Shown in pieces: positions 14,480 through 23,525 of a stretch of 33,904 nucleotides of DNA. The stretch is taken from NCBI GenBank assembly GCA_025360805.1, contig JANYBK010000246.1, positions 1 to 33,904 of the forward strand. Reading direction: 5' to 3'. Origin of the DNA: Methanomicrobiales archaeon (GTDB lineage: Archaea; Halobacteriota; Methanomicrobia; Methanomicrobiales; Methanospirillaceae). Both the position numbers and the translations under genes were made by a program. How positions within the stretch are numbered: the first letter of the stretch is position 1; every line of letters begins with the position of its first letter. Under the pieces are notes generated by a model. It was not told where the DNA came from, ran no database searches, and saw nothing but the letters and a program-made list of their open reading frames with translations.

Positions 14480-15814
14480 TTATTGTTTCCACTCCTTATT
14501 AAGAAAATCACCAATTTCTGCTGCATCCCGAGGTCCGACAAGTACTTTCCACCCGGTTGCCTCTTCAATCCTGCCCGAGAGCGGGGATGAGTAGCCCGGT
14601 ATGATGAGTGTCCTGTGAGATACCTCATCTTCAACTGAGAATTTTTTTATTGATTCTTTCACAAGCATCTCACTGAGTTTTCCTGCTGCAACTGCTGTGA
14701 GCACCGATAGTCCTTCGGTGTCGACAATTAGCATGAAGCAGGGCACACGGGAAGATTCAAGATAACCCTGAAGTGTAAAAAACGTGAGCGAGAAGTTCAC
14801 AGTCATAAGGACGGGGGCGTCCTTCCCGGGAGTTCCCACACGATACAGACCCGGATTCATCTGGATAGGTTTCTGGGGATCTGTGTAAATATTCTGGCGC
14901 AGGGTCAATGCAGCTTTTGCAGATGCCTGCGAGAGGGGGTGGGTAATGATGACTGATGCATATTTGGAAATACCCAGTGCAATTGCTGCTTCCTGCTGCT
15001 CCATTACAGAAGCATCGAGAAATACCGGGTACCCGAGATCGGGTGCTACCCTTGTGATGGAAAGCTGGCGGATTGCTGTAGACCGGACAATAAATGCTTG
15101 TAACGATTCGGGCGAAAGATCCAGCATGAGATCCTGCACTTCTTTTGTTGTGCAGTCTTTGGCGAGTTGTGCAAGTTTTTCAATATTATTTCCCTTAATG
15201 ACCAGCGGGCAGCCATGATGTTTTGCAAGGGTGCAGAATTCCTCGTAATTTTCCTGTGTAGCTGCGTGAATAAGCGGGCGGTAGGTTCCGCAATGTGTAA
15301 GAGCTGCAGATAGTGCTGCAGGATCTTTAGACATTAGTACCAGCGGCAGGTCAGCAGTTTTTTCAACCGTTTCTACAGCAAGCGCAAAAGTATCTGCAGA
15401 GCCACTGGCATTTTCTATTGCAATCCCACTAAACCGTAGATCAGCCCCTACACGGGAAAACGACTCATTCAGGACACGCGTTGTAACGGCCTGAATTTCA
15501 TCTACGGTCTGGGTGTCAGCAATCTTGAACATTATTCCCGGGGGATGATAAAATGTCTTTTCATGACGGTAGAGTACGAACTCTTCTCCAACAGCAAAGG
15601 ATCGCTCACCAATACCGAGCTTCACAATCCTTATCGGAGGTCGTGTTGTTGCACCCAGTATTGCCCGGGCTCCTTCATCGAGGTACGGGCATAGGTCCAC
15701 ATCCGTTTTTCCCCCGGCCAGTTTCATGGCAAAGGTCAGGCAAGTGGGATCGCCACACTCCTTGCAGTTTTTTCTAGGCAGGAGTTTGTAAATGTCGAGT
15801 GCTTTGAGTGCCAT
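14480..15814 (-). CDS. acsC: Corrinoid iron-sulfur protein, large subunit
   Basis: The 444-residue subunit binds a [4Fe-4S] cluster through Cys17, Cys20, Cys25 and Cys42 (NCKECGDPTC and later DLCPYL). The large TIM-barrel and the C-terminal corrinoid-cap region follow. The protein accepts a methyl group on cobalt and passes it to acetyl-CoA synthase. The ATG at 15814 is chosen over the one at 15835 because GGAGG lies seven bases upstream and it starts one base after the acsD stop. Length and cysteine positions match the bacterial AcsC and archaeal CdhE family. It is the third gene of the operon. Confidence 0.93.
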   Translation of the reverse strand: MALKALDIYKLLPRKNCKECGDPTCLTFAMKLAGGKTDVDLCPYLDEGARAILGATTRPPIRIVKLGIGERSFAVGEEFVLYRHEKTFYHPPGIMFKIADTQTVDEIQAVTTRVLNESFSRVGADLRFSGIAIENASGSADTFALAVETVEKTADLPLVLMSKDPAALSAALTHCGTYRPLIHAATQENYEEFCTLAKHHGCPLVIKGNNIEKLAQLAKDCTTKEVQDLMLDLSPESLQAFIVRSTAIRQLSITRVAPDLGYPVFLDASVMEQQEAAIALGISKYASVIITHPLSQASAKAALTLRQNIYTDPQKPIQMNPGLYRVGTPGKDAPVLMTVNFSLTFFTLQGYLESSRVPCFMLIVDTEGLSVLTAVAAGKLSEMLVKESIKKFSVEDEVSHRTLIIPGYSSPLSGRIEEATGWKVLVGPRDAAEIGDFLNKEWKQ

Positions 15815-15815
15815 A

Positions 15816-16772
15816 TTACTGCCCTCCGGCTGCATTTTTTCCGGATTTCAGGCTTAAAAATGCTTTTTTTAGAAGTGGAATTGTCCGTGGATGGCGGACA
15901 CAGATGATCTCTGCACCGGCAACTGCAGCAGAGAGTCCGGTTGTGAATTCCCACTGGACTGCAATATCGTCTTGTAGAGCCGGTTCTGCTACCCTGACTT
16001 CTTTTACGGTTAGAGTATCGATGGCAGAACTGATGATGGGCATGGCAAGATCTGCATCACCTTTAAGCGCAGCGAACCGGATACGTTCCATGGCCGAATA
16101 GGAATACTCAAACCCGTAGCCAAGAGAGCCGGTGTAAGGATCGATGACTATGTGATCCCGGGATAAACCGATCTCCTTGAGCAGGATGTTAAGTTGCTTT
16201 GCAAGATTGACATCAATGGGGGACTGGGCAATTACTGAATGATTGTATGCCATGGCAGCGGCAGCAATACTGCGGTACCTGCTTGCTTCAGCAGTTCCAA
16301 GGAGCAGGCGTTCTCCCTGTCCGGCTTCTCCACATTTTAAGAATACTTCACTGTCGATTTTTGGTTCGTTACTTCCCTCAATGATGAGGGGCAGATGGGT
16401 TTTGGAGAGCACATTATCTACGGTTTTTCCCACAGATGCAATATCTGAAAAATCCCTTTGCCGGGTACTGGTCAGGTACAGGCGCACCATATCAGATCCA
16501 TAGACGGAATCTGCGGCTTTAGCCCATTCTCCGCAATCATTTACCAGATCCCCACAATAAGCAAGGACAATCGGAGACCAGTACTTTGGGTTATCACAGA
16601 TCTCTAAGGCTATAAGCGGAGCAGAAGAGTCCGGTATATTTTCAAGAAACGGAAGTGTCTTTCCGTTTCCAATCCGGTAAGAGTGACTGCGAGTACCCCC
16701 TTCGGCCTTTGTTGCACCAAGCAATACTTCTGTAATTGTGCCACTCCAGCCAAACTGAACATCAAATCCCAT
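15816..16772 (-). CDS. acsD: Corrinoid iron-sulfur protein, small subunit
   Basis: The 318-residue TIM-barrel subunit pairs with AcsC and helps hold the corrinoid. Typical segments are the N-terminal GGTRSHSYRIGN region, FLENIPDSSAP, and the late IDPYTGSLGYGFEYSYSAMERIR stretch, seen here around residues 206-228. It starts four bases after the acsB stop with GGTGTGAG as ribosome binding site, and stops one base before the acsC ATG, so all three are one transcript. Length fits the family. No anomaly was seen. Confidence 0.93.
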   Translation of the reverse strand: MGFDVQFGWSGTITEVLLGATKAEGGTRSHSYRIGNGKTLPFLENIPDSSAPLIALEICDNPKYWSPIVLAYCGDLVNDCGEWAKAADSVYGSDMVRLYLTSTRQRDFSDIASVGKTVDNVLSKTHLPLIIEGSNEPKIDSEVFLKCGEAGQGERLLLGTAEASRYRSIAAAAMAYNHSVIAQSPIDVNLAKQLNILLKEIGLSRDHIVIDPYTGSLGYGFEYSYSAMERIRFAALKGDADLAMPIISSAIDTLTVKEVRVAEPALQDDIAVQWEFTTGLSAAVAGAEIICVRHPRTIPLLKKAFLSLKSGKNAAGGQ

Positions 16773-16776
16773 GATC

Positions 16777-18807
16777 TCACACCAGTGGCTTCATAGTAAG
16801 AGCCGGGTGTTTTACGTCATCAAGATAAACCATGAGATCTTCGATTGTGTCAGCGGTAGTCTCATCTGCAATTTTGTCAAAAAGATCCGGTTTACCCTGC
16901 TCATTAAATTTTTTTACAAGGCGCATTTTGAGTTCTTCTTTGAGTTGGGCGGGCATCCAGACAAGGCGTTCAATTCCCCCCTCGCCTTGTAAGAACCGTT
17001 CAGAAAGAATATACCCTTTTGAGATTCCAGCAAACCCCGGGGTCTGCGCTCCACCACCGATAGTACCGGCAAGGGTTGAAAACGACATGCCCGATGGGGT
17101 AAGCCCTTTGAATTCACGATTCACTACCATAATTCCATTCACTTCAGGAAGCATCAGTGCGATGCATTCAAAACACCCGCAACAGGTCATCGGGTATTCC
17201 ATGACGCTGTAGAGCGAGCACCGGTCGATCTCACCGTGGCTGGCTTTTTTAACGAACTTATTTATTCCATCAAATTCACCGTTCAGAGCATTGATCGCAG
17301 ATCCTTTTTCTACAGGCTGATTTGCACCAGCAGGCGAAATCTCGTACGCGATCTTACCATCCAGCCAGCTGATGGCTCCACACAGAGCGGGACGTTCAGG
17401 AGTAATCACACAGACATGGTTCGGTGCGAATGTCTGACAGAGTGTGCAGGAGTAATAGGTATTCACATCCCCGTCTCGCATACCCTTAATGCGAGCATCC
17501 CGCTCGTCATAGACCTGCTCTGCCTCTTTTTTTGCTGCCAATACTTTTTCCTTGTCCGTAATCAGCGTGATCGATACAGCATCCAGCAACTGGGGAAAAT
17601 CCATGCGGAACTTACTTGCGAGAAGTTTGCCCAGATGTTCAATCTTCACACCTTTTGCAACAGCTTCTTTCGATAATCTGACCCATATGAGATCCCGCTG
17701 GGCTACATGCCACGAACCTTCGCCGTAGTTAACAAAATTATGAATCCTTCTTTCGAGAACCGGCTCATAATCTTTTTTCATTGTTTTTCCGGCCACTTCA
17801 ATTATAATTGCCAGCGGGTTTGCAGACCCTTCCTGCATGGAATCGATCTCGGGACCGATGACTCTTACCTGCCCGTCTTTGATCTCGCCCGGGTTTTTCA
17901 TACGCAGCAGTTCAAACGCGGGTGATCTGCCGCCACCAAACTCCACGTACATCTCTTCTTTCCGGATACTTTTCCCTTCAAAAGCGGGGGAACATCCCAT
18001 AGGTATCGGGATTGCAGTAACGTTAACGCGGATACATTTTAGCTCCATCCCTTTTTTTACTATATCTTCCGGAATTGCCGGGATCCATGCTCCTCCCAAA
18101 TAATCCCCCAGCGAAAGTATAGGAAATCCGAGCACCCGCATACCATCGACAAGTGCAATCTCTTCATCAGAAAGACCGGGAAGTACAATAACAATGGCTT
18201 TTGCCCGTTCCGCTGCATAGGTTAACAGACGCTGCATATCGCCGGGGGTGACTCCCCCAAACATCATAGCGACACGAGCAATGATATCAACGAAATGCAC
18301 ACCATGCAAAGCGCTTGAACCAAGAGGAATCAGGCGATAGTCAAGACCCAATTTTACTCCGGCAGATGATAAAGAAGGCACAACCGGGCCGGCAAGGAAG
18401 GTGAGCATATATTTTTCCTGAAGCTCGCGGCAGATTGCAGCAGCAGACCCGGCACTTTTAGGAGACCCGACAATGAGAGCTAGGCCAAGAATACTGCCAT
18501 CAACAAGTGAATACCCGAGTTTCCGGATCGTACTATCGCCAATAAAACCCGTGTAGGGTGACACTTCTTTTCCATACTGTGCCATTTTCTTTGCAATAAT
18601 AAATTCAGAAGCAACCAATGGGTTGTCTTTTGTACGGGAAAAAATTTCCAGCAAGGTATTCCGGTCATGCACCGGTATACCGGTCAGTGCGTAGGAAATG
18701 GGGAGATGATAGGCTGTATCATCATAGGAAAGGGTTCCCTGTATAAGCGGAATTGCTGCTTTAAATTGAAGTTCTCCTTTTTTTATTGCCAATTCAACAT
18801 CGATCAT
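16777..18807 (-). CDS. acsB: Acetyl-CoA synthase, bacterial long form
   Basis: This is the acetyl-CoA synthase catalytic subunit, about 676 residues from the ATG at 18807. A GTG at 18819 would add four; GAGTGA eight bases before the ATG favours the shorter form. Counted from the GTG, the A-cluster cubane ligands are Cys458, Cys461, Cys470 and Cys480 (C-x2-C-x8-C-x9-C), and the nickel-binding Cys-Gly-Cys is 547-549. These spacings equal those of the well-studied bacterial enzyme. About 300 residues precede the methylation and A-cluster domains. This extra N-terminal domain is present in bacterial ACS, where it contacts CODH, and is absent from typical archaeal CdhC of about 470 residues. It joins CO, methyl and CoA into acetyl-CoA, and is first in the operon. 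Confidence 0.93.
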   Translation of the reverse strand: MIDVELAIKKGELQFKAAIPLIQGTLSYDDTAYHLPISYALTGIPVHDRNTLLEIFSRTKDNPLVASEFIIAKKMAQYGKEVSPYTGFIGDSTIRKLGYSLVDGSILGLALIVGSPKSAGSAAAICRELQEKYMLTFLAGPVVPSLSSAGVKLGLDYRLIPLGSSALHGVHFVDIIARVAMMFGGVTPGDMQRLLTYAAERAKAIVIVLPGLSDEEIALVDGMRVLGFPILSLGDYLGGAWIPAIPEDIVKKGMELKCIRVNVTAIPIPMGCSPAFEGKSIRKEEMYVEFGGGRSPAFELLRMKNPGEIKDGQVRVIGPEIDSMQEGSANPLAIIIEVAGKTMKKDYEPVLERRIHNFVNYGEGSWHVAQRDLIWVRLSKEAVAKGVKIEHLGKLLASKFRMDFPQLLDAVSITLITDKEKVLAAKKEAEQVYDERDARIKGMRDGDVNTYYSCTLCQTFAPNHVCVITPERPALCGAISWLDGKIAYEISPAGANQPVEKGSAINALNGEFDGINKFVKKASHGEIDRCSLYSVMEYPMTCCGCFECIALMLPEVNGIMVVNREFKGLTPSGMSFSTLAGTIGGGAQTPGFAGISKGYILSERFLQGEGGIERLVWMPAQLKEELKMRLVKKFNEQGKPDLFDKIADETTADTIEDLMVYLDDVKHPALTMKPLV

Positions 18808-18968
18808 TACCAGATTCACTCGAATAAATCGTTTCCCTGTAATACTGATATAGTTTCGTTATGATGTAATTACAGTCAATTCCCGTTTTTTTTTAGATAT
18901 GTGTGACTAACTTTAACAAAAATCTATATCCATTATAGATGATATTCTCTTTAACGAGAGGCTAGAAA
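18808..18968. promoter_or_regulatory. Divergent promoter region acsB / surface protein
   Basis: The two genes start back to back about 160 bp apart. On the minus strand an AACTATATCAG stretch around 18847-18857 lies about 45 bp before the acsB start. On the plus strand a CTATATCCATTATAG stretch near 18925-18939 lies about 30-40 bp before the surface-protein ATG, with GAGAGG close to that ATG. No further operator is obvious. Confidence 0.4.
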
Positions 18969-20015
18969 ATGAGTATTATGCAGTTTAACAGGTTTTTTTC
19001 GGTTCTTGTGCTGCTGATTGCAGCGATTTGTATTATCCAGCCAGTGATGGGTGCGAATGGGACAGTAACAATAGCCTACCGTGGATCAGGCGGAAGCTAC
19101 ATTGGCGACACAATTATTTTTGATGGCAAAAACACAGTGGGTAATATTACCTTTATCCGAATCAACGGCCCAGGTCTTCCAGATGAAGGTGTTCCCATAT
19201 ATGATCTCAATGGAAATCCGGGTGCTGGAAATCCGGTAGAAGTGAACCCTGACGGCACATGGAAGCTTGCATGGTATACATCGAGTATCAAAGGAGTGGA
19301 AAAGATGCAGACTGCAAGATATGTCCTCACTGCTGCAGATCTGGCCCATCCCGAAATATCTTCGACTGCTCAAGTGTTTATGAAAAAAGCAGAGTTTTAT
19401 GCTAACCTTTCTCCTAATCCGGCGAAAAATGCTGACTATGTATCGGTTACAGGTTCTATAGAACGAGGTATATCTTATGCCCGTATTGATATAACAGACA
19501 CTGCCGGAAAAATTTATCGTACATATTCTTCACCAGTCAGTGCATCCGGATACTTCAACTATGGATTCCATATAGACATGCGACCAGGAAAATATTATGT
19601 TACGATTAGCAACCCTTCGATAAAAAATCCTCTCCAGATGGTTCTTACAGTCCTTCCTCTCCAAACCCAGACTTCAATAGGGACAACTGTGGCAGTTTCT
19701 CCGGGTATTCCGGAGGGAACAGGCACACTATCAATTATATCAACCCCGGCCGGATCTTCAGTCTACCTCGATTCGGTGATGATGGGAAAAACACCGGTTG
19801 ATCTAGGTAATATTAATTATGGAAACCACCTGGTTGAGATAAAATATCCCGGATACCAGACCTATTCAGCTCAGGTCACTGTCAAGGATTCAGCCCCGGC
19901 CACGTTATCCCCGGTCCTGCAAAAAAGCCCATCTTCAATCCCTCTTTCGCCAGTTACAGCACTTATAGGAGTTTTCATAACTGGTGCCATTGCCCTTGTA
20001 TGGAAAAGGAAATAA
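18969..20015 (+). CDS. Secreted PEGA-domain surface protein
   Basis: The 348-residue exported protein has a signal peptide of about 28 residues (hydrophobic VLVLLIAAICIIQPV, cleavage near MGA-NG). A beta-rich domain at 30-150 resembles the DUF3821-type surface domains of Methanomicrobiales, and a second beta domain spans 150-240. A PEGA domain (about 250-315; GTLSIISTPAGSSVYLD, GKTPVDL) follows, and a C-terminal transmembrane helix ends in WKRK. It is probably held on the outside of the membrane by its tail as a cell-envelope protein. It stands alone, divergent from the ACS operon, with a T-rich stretch after its stop. Confidence 0.82.
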   Translation: MSIMQFNRFFSVLVLLIAAICIIQPVMGANGTVTIAYRGSGGSYIGDTIIFDGKNTVGNITFIRINGPGLPDEGVPIYDLNGNPGAGNPVEVNPDGTWKLAWYTSSIKGVEKMQTARYVLTAADLAHPEISSTAQVFMKKAEFYANLSPNPAKNADYVSVTGSIERGISYARIDITDTAGKIYRTYSSPVSASGYFNYGFHIDMRPGKYYVTISNPSIKNPLQMVLTVLPLQTQTSIGTTVAVSPGIPEGTGTLSIISTPAGSSVYLDSVMMGKTPVDLGNINYGNHLVEIKYPGYQTYSAQVTVKDSAPATLSPVLQKSPSSIPLSPVTALIGVFITGAIALVWKRK

Positions 20016-20125
20016 AAAACCAACTTTCCTTTCTTTTATCTCAATTTTCTGATTCTGATATTTTTCTGCCATAATCTATATCGCAGTAAACACACCACAG
20101 GTAGTGACATAATCGGTGAGTATCT

Positions 20126-21628
20126 TTGAAAAAGTTCTCTTTTATCGCTCACATGCCCGATACACCAGGATCGCTTTACAGGGTAGCAGAGATTATTAAA
20201 AAATATGAGGGCAATATCAACCGAATACAGTTTGACCGCCGCATCGATCCCGGAACGGTTTTTTATGAAGTTACGGTATCGGAAGAATCATTTAATAAGA
20301 TCACACAGGATCTCGAGAGGATTGGGTATCTCCAGAACTCGATAAAACCCTTGAGTTTCTTAAAATTCTGCGTCTACCTGCCCCACCGTCCGGGTGCACT
20401 ATACGAATTTCTGGGGTTAACAACATCGGCTGGTGCAAATATTTCATTTTTGGATTTCGATGATAAGGGCAGGCATTCGGATCGTCTTACTGTAAGCCTG
20501 AATCTCGAACAGGGTATAGTTGTAGATCGTTTGTTAAACCAGTTGAAATCATTGTACCGGATTGAAATTATCGAATATGATACTACAGGAAAACAACTTG
20601 ATGATACGGTATTTTATGTTCGTTACGCACAGGCAATCCGTGAACTTATCGGTGAATATGAAGATACATTTCTGCTCTCGTTTCTTGCTGACACCAATCA
20701 CATTGCGCAGGAGCTGATGGATCGGGGTTGTGATCCCAAACAGGTTTTTGAGAGCGTTCTTAAGACGGGTCAGACTTTAAAAGCTACTACTGGTAAAAAC
20801 TTTTACGCAGATGTCCAGAAATTCCCGATCAACGATCATGCAACCTTGTTCTGTTTTCAGGTTCCCTGTGGCGGAAATATTTTTATTATAAAGTCAGAAG
20901 AAAATCTCCTGATGATTGATACCGGGTACGGCATTTACCATTCAGATGTAATGGCCATGTTTTTGCGTTATGGTATTGGGGATCATAGGAAAATCAGTCG
21001 TATCGTAGTTACACATGCAGATGCAGATCATTGCGGGGCTGCCGGTTTTTTTGCAGTTCCGGTGCTCATGCACCAAAGTACTCTTGAGATAATACGGACA
21101 AATAACCGGGCTTACGGCTCACGAAGCGATCACTCATCTCTTGATGAATTCTATACAAAGATGATCAACCTGTTCTCACAGTTTAATACTCCGGAAAAGA
21201 TCGAATGTATCTCAACAACGGATGGAACAGCCCGGGGAATTTTTCCGGTAATCGATTCAGTCTCTATTGGAGATATTGAACTGGAAGTGCTGGACGGTTT
21301 AAGCGGACATACAGCCGGACAGGTGTTTTTGTATTCCCGGGCAACTGGTTTGTTGTTTGCTGCCGACAGTGTGATCAATTTTGCCAGTCTCTCAACTGAA
21401 CGGGCTGATTATAGTTCGCTTGCAGCATTTCTCGTGACGTCAGTCAATGTGGATAGCGATATGGCTAAAAAGGAACGAAAAGGTCTGCTCGAACTGGCAC
21501 AGGATACGGATAGCGAACTGGTATCCTCCGGCAGGCGTTGCCTTATCTGTGGGGGTCATGGGGCGGTGTCGGTAATTGATTGTGGGAAACTTGTGGCTTA
21601 TGGGGATATTGAAAGGTACAAACCGTAA
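20126..21628 (+). CDS. ACT-ACT-metallo-beta-lactamase fusion protein
   Basis: The 500-residue protein starts at a TTG supported by GGTGAG seven bases upstream. Two tandem ACT-like domains at about residues 3-75 and 80-150 (each with the PG-x-L-Y motif, MPDTPGSLYRVAEI and LPHRPGALYEFLGL) are followed by a linker and a metallo-beta-lactamase domain at about 240-450. The latter has THADADHCG around residue 297 (the HxDxDH metal site), a later GHTAGQ histidine and FAADSVI. ACT domains usually bind amino acids, so an allosterically controlled metallohydrolase is likely. The substrate is unknown. It is a single gene between two operons. Confidence 0.8.
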   Translation: MKKFSFIAHMPDTPGSLYRVAEIIKKYEGNINRIQFDRRIDPGTVFYEVTVSEESFNKITQDLERIGYLQNSIKPLSFLKFCVYLPHRPGALYEFLGLTTSAGANISFLDFDDKGRHSDRLTVSLNLEQGIVVDRLLNQLKSLYRIEIIEYDTTGKQLDDTVFYVRYAQAIRELIGEYEDTFLLSFLADTNHIAQELMDRGCDPKQVFESVLKTGQTLKATTGKNFYADVQKFPINDHATLFCFQVPCGGNIFIIKSEENLLMIDTGYGIYHSDVMAMFLRYGIGDHRKISRIVVTHADADHCGAAGFFAVPVLMHQSTLEIIRTNNRAYGSRSDHSSLDEFYTKMINLFSQFNTPEKIECISTTDGTARGIFPVIDSVSIGDIELEVLDGLSGHTAGQVFLYSRATGLLFAADSVINFASLSTERADYSSLAAFLVTSVNVDSDMAKKERKGLLELAQDTDSELVSSGRRCLICGGHGAVSVIDCGKLVAYGDIERYKP

Positions 21629-21808
21629 AATTTTATTCTACTGATAATATTTTTTGTATCTCGACTATTAATGCCCTATTCTTTGGAGAGGAGAATCGGA
21701 AGACCGCTTACCCTGCCCATACGATAATGAGCAAATAATTGTGCCTGATTCGAAATCTTTTACGAAATTCTCATCTACTATGCAATAGCATCTTCTTGTG
21801 GGGAAAGT

Positions 21809-22408
21809 ATGGAGAGCCACAGGGTACAGGAGATGATGCGGCTGATGGCATCTAAGATCCGTTCAATTGCCGATACCATATCAGATGATGACATCGGAAA
21901 ATTCATCACCGAACTCTTAAAAGCAAAACGCATTTATGTAATCGGTGCAGGACGGTCCGGGCTTGTGGCAAAAGCTTTTGCCATGCGTCTTATGCATCTT
22001 GGGTTTCAAGCATATGTTGTCGGAGAGACAATAACTCCGGCATTAAATAATGGCGATCTGATGGTCATCTTCTCGGGCTCCGGCCGGACTAAGACAGTTG
22101 CTGATCTGGCTGAGACTGCAAAGGAGATTGGGGGACGAATCTGCCTGATCTCTTCGAATGCAGATTCACGCATCGGTAAGATCTCTGATTGTATTGTAAT
22201 TATTGAGCAGCACCGGGATAATGTGGAAGATGATGCGGTCGAGTTTGAAATCCGGCAGATGATGGGTGAACATAAATCGTTTGCTCCTTTAGGAACGCTC
22301 TTTGAGACAGTTTCCATGATCTTTGCTGATGCGGTGGTCTCGCGGCTGATGGAGATCACAAAGACCGATGAAAGCGCACTTAAGAACCGGCATACGAATA
22401 TCGAATAG
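21809..22408 (+). CDS. hxlB: 6-phospho-3-hexuloisomerase
   Basis: The 199-residue SIS-domain protein has the phosphosugar-binding pattern IYVIGAGRSGLVAKAFAMRL and a second Ser-rich site, IFSGSGRTKTV. The family's LGTLFE motif follows near the C-terminus (APLGTLFETV). The enzyme interconverts 3-hexulose-6-phosphate and fructose-6-phosphate. In archaea the pathway works in the formaldehyde-releasing direction to make ribulose-5-phosphate for nucleotides. A GGGGA ribosome binding site precedes the ATG. Ten bases separate it from the aminotransferase gene, so they form one operon. Confidence 0.9.
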   Translation: MESHRVQEMMRLMASKIRSIADTISDDDIGKFITELLKAKRIYVIGAGRSGLVAKAFAMRLMHLGFQAYVVGETITPALNNGDLMVIFSGSGRTKTVADLAETAKEIGGRICLISSNADSRIGKISDCIVIIEQHRDNVEDDAVEFEIRQMMGEHKSFAPLGTLFETVSMIFADAVVSRLMEITKTDESALKNRHTNIE

Positions 22409-22417
22409 GAGATAACG

Positions 22418-23524
22418 ATGAGCATAAAATTTGCAGAACGAGTAAAAGATATTGAAATATCTGGCATTCGCCGCTTGTTTGAAGCTGCAGGTCCGGACTC
22501 CATCAATCTCGGGCTCGGCCAACCCGACTTTGATACACCTCAGCACATCAAAGAGGCTGCCATAAAAGCAATACAGGATGGAAAGACCGGGTATACCGGA
22601 AACAATGGTATCCCGGAACTTCGCCAGGCAATAAGTAGAAAATTCAAATCAGAGAACCAGCTCTCTTACCTGCCGGATCAGATCATTGTAACTGCCGGGG
22701 CAAGTGAAGCGCTCCATATAGTGATGCAAGCAGTGGTCGGCCATGGTGATATTGTGCTATGCCCGGATCCCGGGTTTGTCTCCTACGCATCCCTCGCTGT
22801 CCTTGCGAGTGCAACACCGGTCAGTGTACCTCTCACCAAAGATTTGCATATCGATGTAGAAAAGGCCAAAGAACTGATGGACGGGGCAAAACTATTTGTA
22901 ATAAATTCCCCGGGAAATCCTACGGGGGCTGTCGAGAGCAAGGAATCCATTAAAGCCCTTGTCGAATATGCCGATGATGCAAAAGTTACCATAATCTCTG
23001 ACGAAGTGTATGAGCATTTCATCTATGGTAAAAAACACTGGAGCGCTGGTCAGTTTGGCGACAATGTCATCACTATCAATGCGACCAGTAAGACCTACGC
23101 GATGACTGGCTGGCGTCTCGGGTATCTTGCCGCATCACCTGATATCATTAGCCAGTGCATAAAAGTGCACCAGTACTGCCAGGCCTGCGCCACGTCTATC
23201 TCCCAGTATGCGGCAATTGCGGCATACGAAGGAGACCAGCAGCCCGTTACCGTAATGCGCGATGAATACCGTGTAAGGCGTGATCTTTTCTGCAAAGGAT
23301 TATCTGGACTTGGGCTGAACTTTCCGCTTCCCGAAGGTGCATTCTACGCTTTTGTACCAATGAAACCAGCGCTCACCCAGAAAATTATTGATTCCGGGAT
23401 TGTGATTGTCCCTGGCTCTGCTTTCGGCGTTAATGCGCCGGAGTATGCCCGCATGAGTTATGCTACCTCCCGGGAGAACCTTGGGCGTGCCATTGATAGG
23501 ATCAAAAATGTAATAGGTGAATAA
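22418..23524 (+). CDS. PLP-dependent aminotransferase, class I/II
   Basis: The 368-residue fold-type I aminotransferase has Asn167 in the NPTG turn, Asp195 and Tyr198 (ISDEVYEH) and the cofactor Lys225 in TSKTYAMTGWRLGY. A C-terminal Arg, in the YARMSYATSRENL region, binds the substrate carboxylate. It resembles the archaeal aspartate/aromatic aminotransferase group and is slightly shorter than most. GAGATAACG precedes the ATG. The exact amino-acid substrate cannot be told from sequence. It is coupled to the aminopeptidase gene that follows. Confidence 0.88.
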   Translation: MSIKFAERVKDIEISGIRRLFEAAGPDSINLGLGQPDFDTPQHIKEAAIKAIQDGKTGYTGNNGIPELRQAISRKFKSENQLSYLPDQIIVTAGASEALHIVMQAVVGHGDIVLCPDPGFVSYASLAVLASATPVSVPLTKDLHIDVEKAKELMDGAKLFVINSPGNPTGAVESKESIKALVEYADDAKVTIISDEVYEHFIYGKKHWSAGQFGDNVITINATSKTYAMTGWRLGYLAASPDIISQCIKVHQYCQACATSISQYAAIAAYEGDQQPVTVMRDEYRVRRDLFCKGLSGLGLNFPLPEGAFYAFVPMKPALTQKIIDSGIVIVPGSAFGVNAPEYARMSYATSRENLGRAIDRIKNVIGE

Positions 23525-23525
23525 C

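Noticed and set aside
10750-18819. Reading the ACS operon as an ordinary archaeal Cdh cluster
   Set aside because: CdhA and CdhB are absent, ACS is far longer than archaeal CdhC, and RACo is present, so the bacterial Acs naming fits better.
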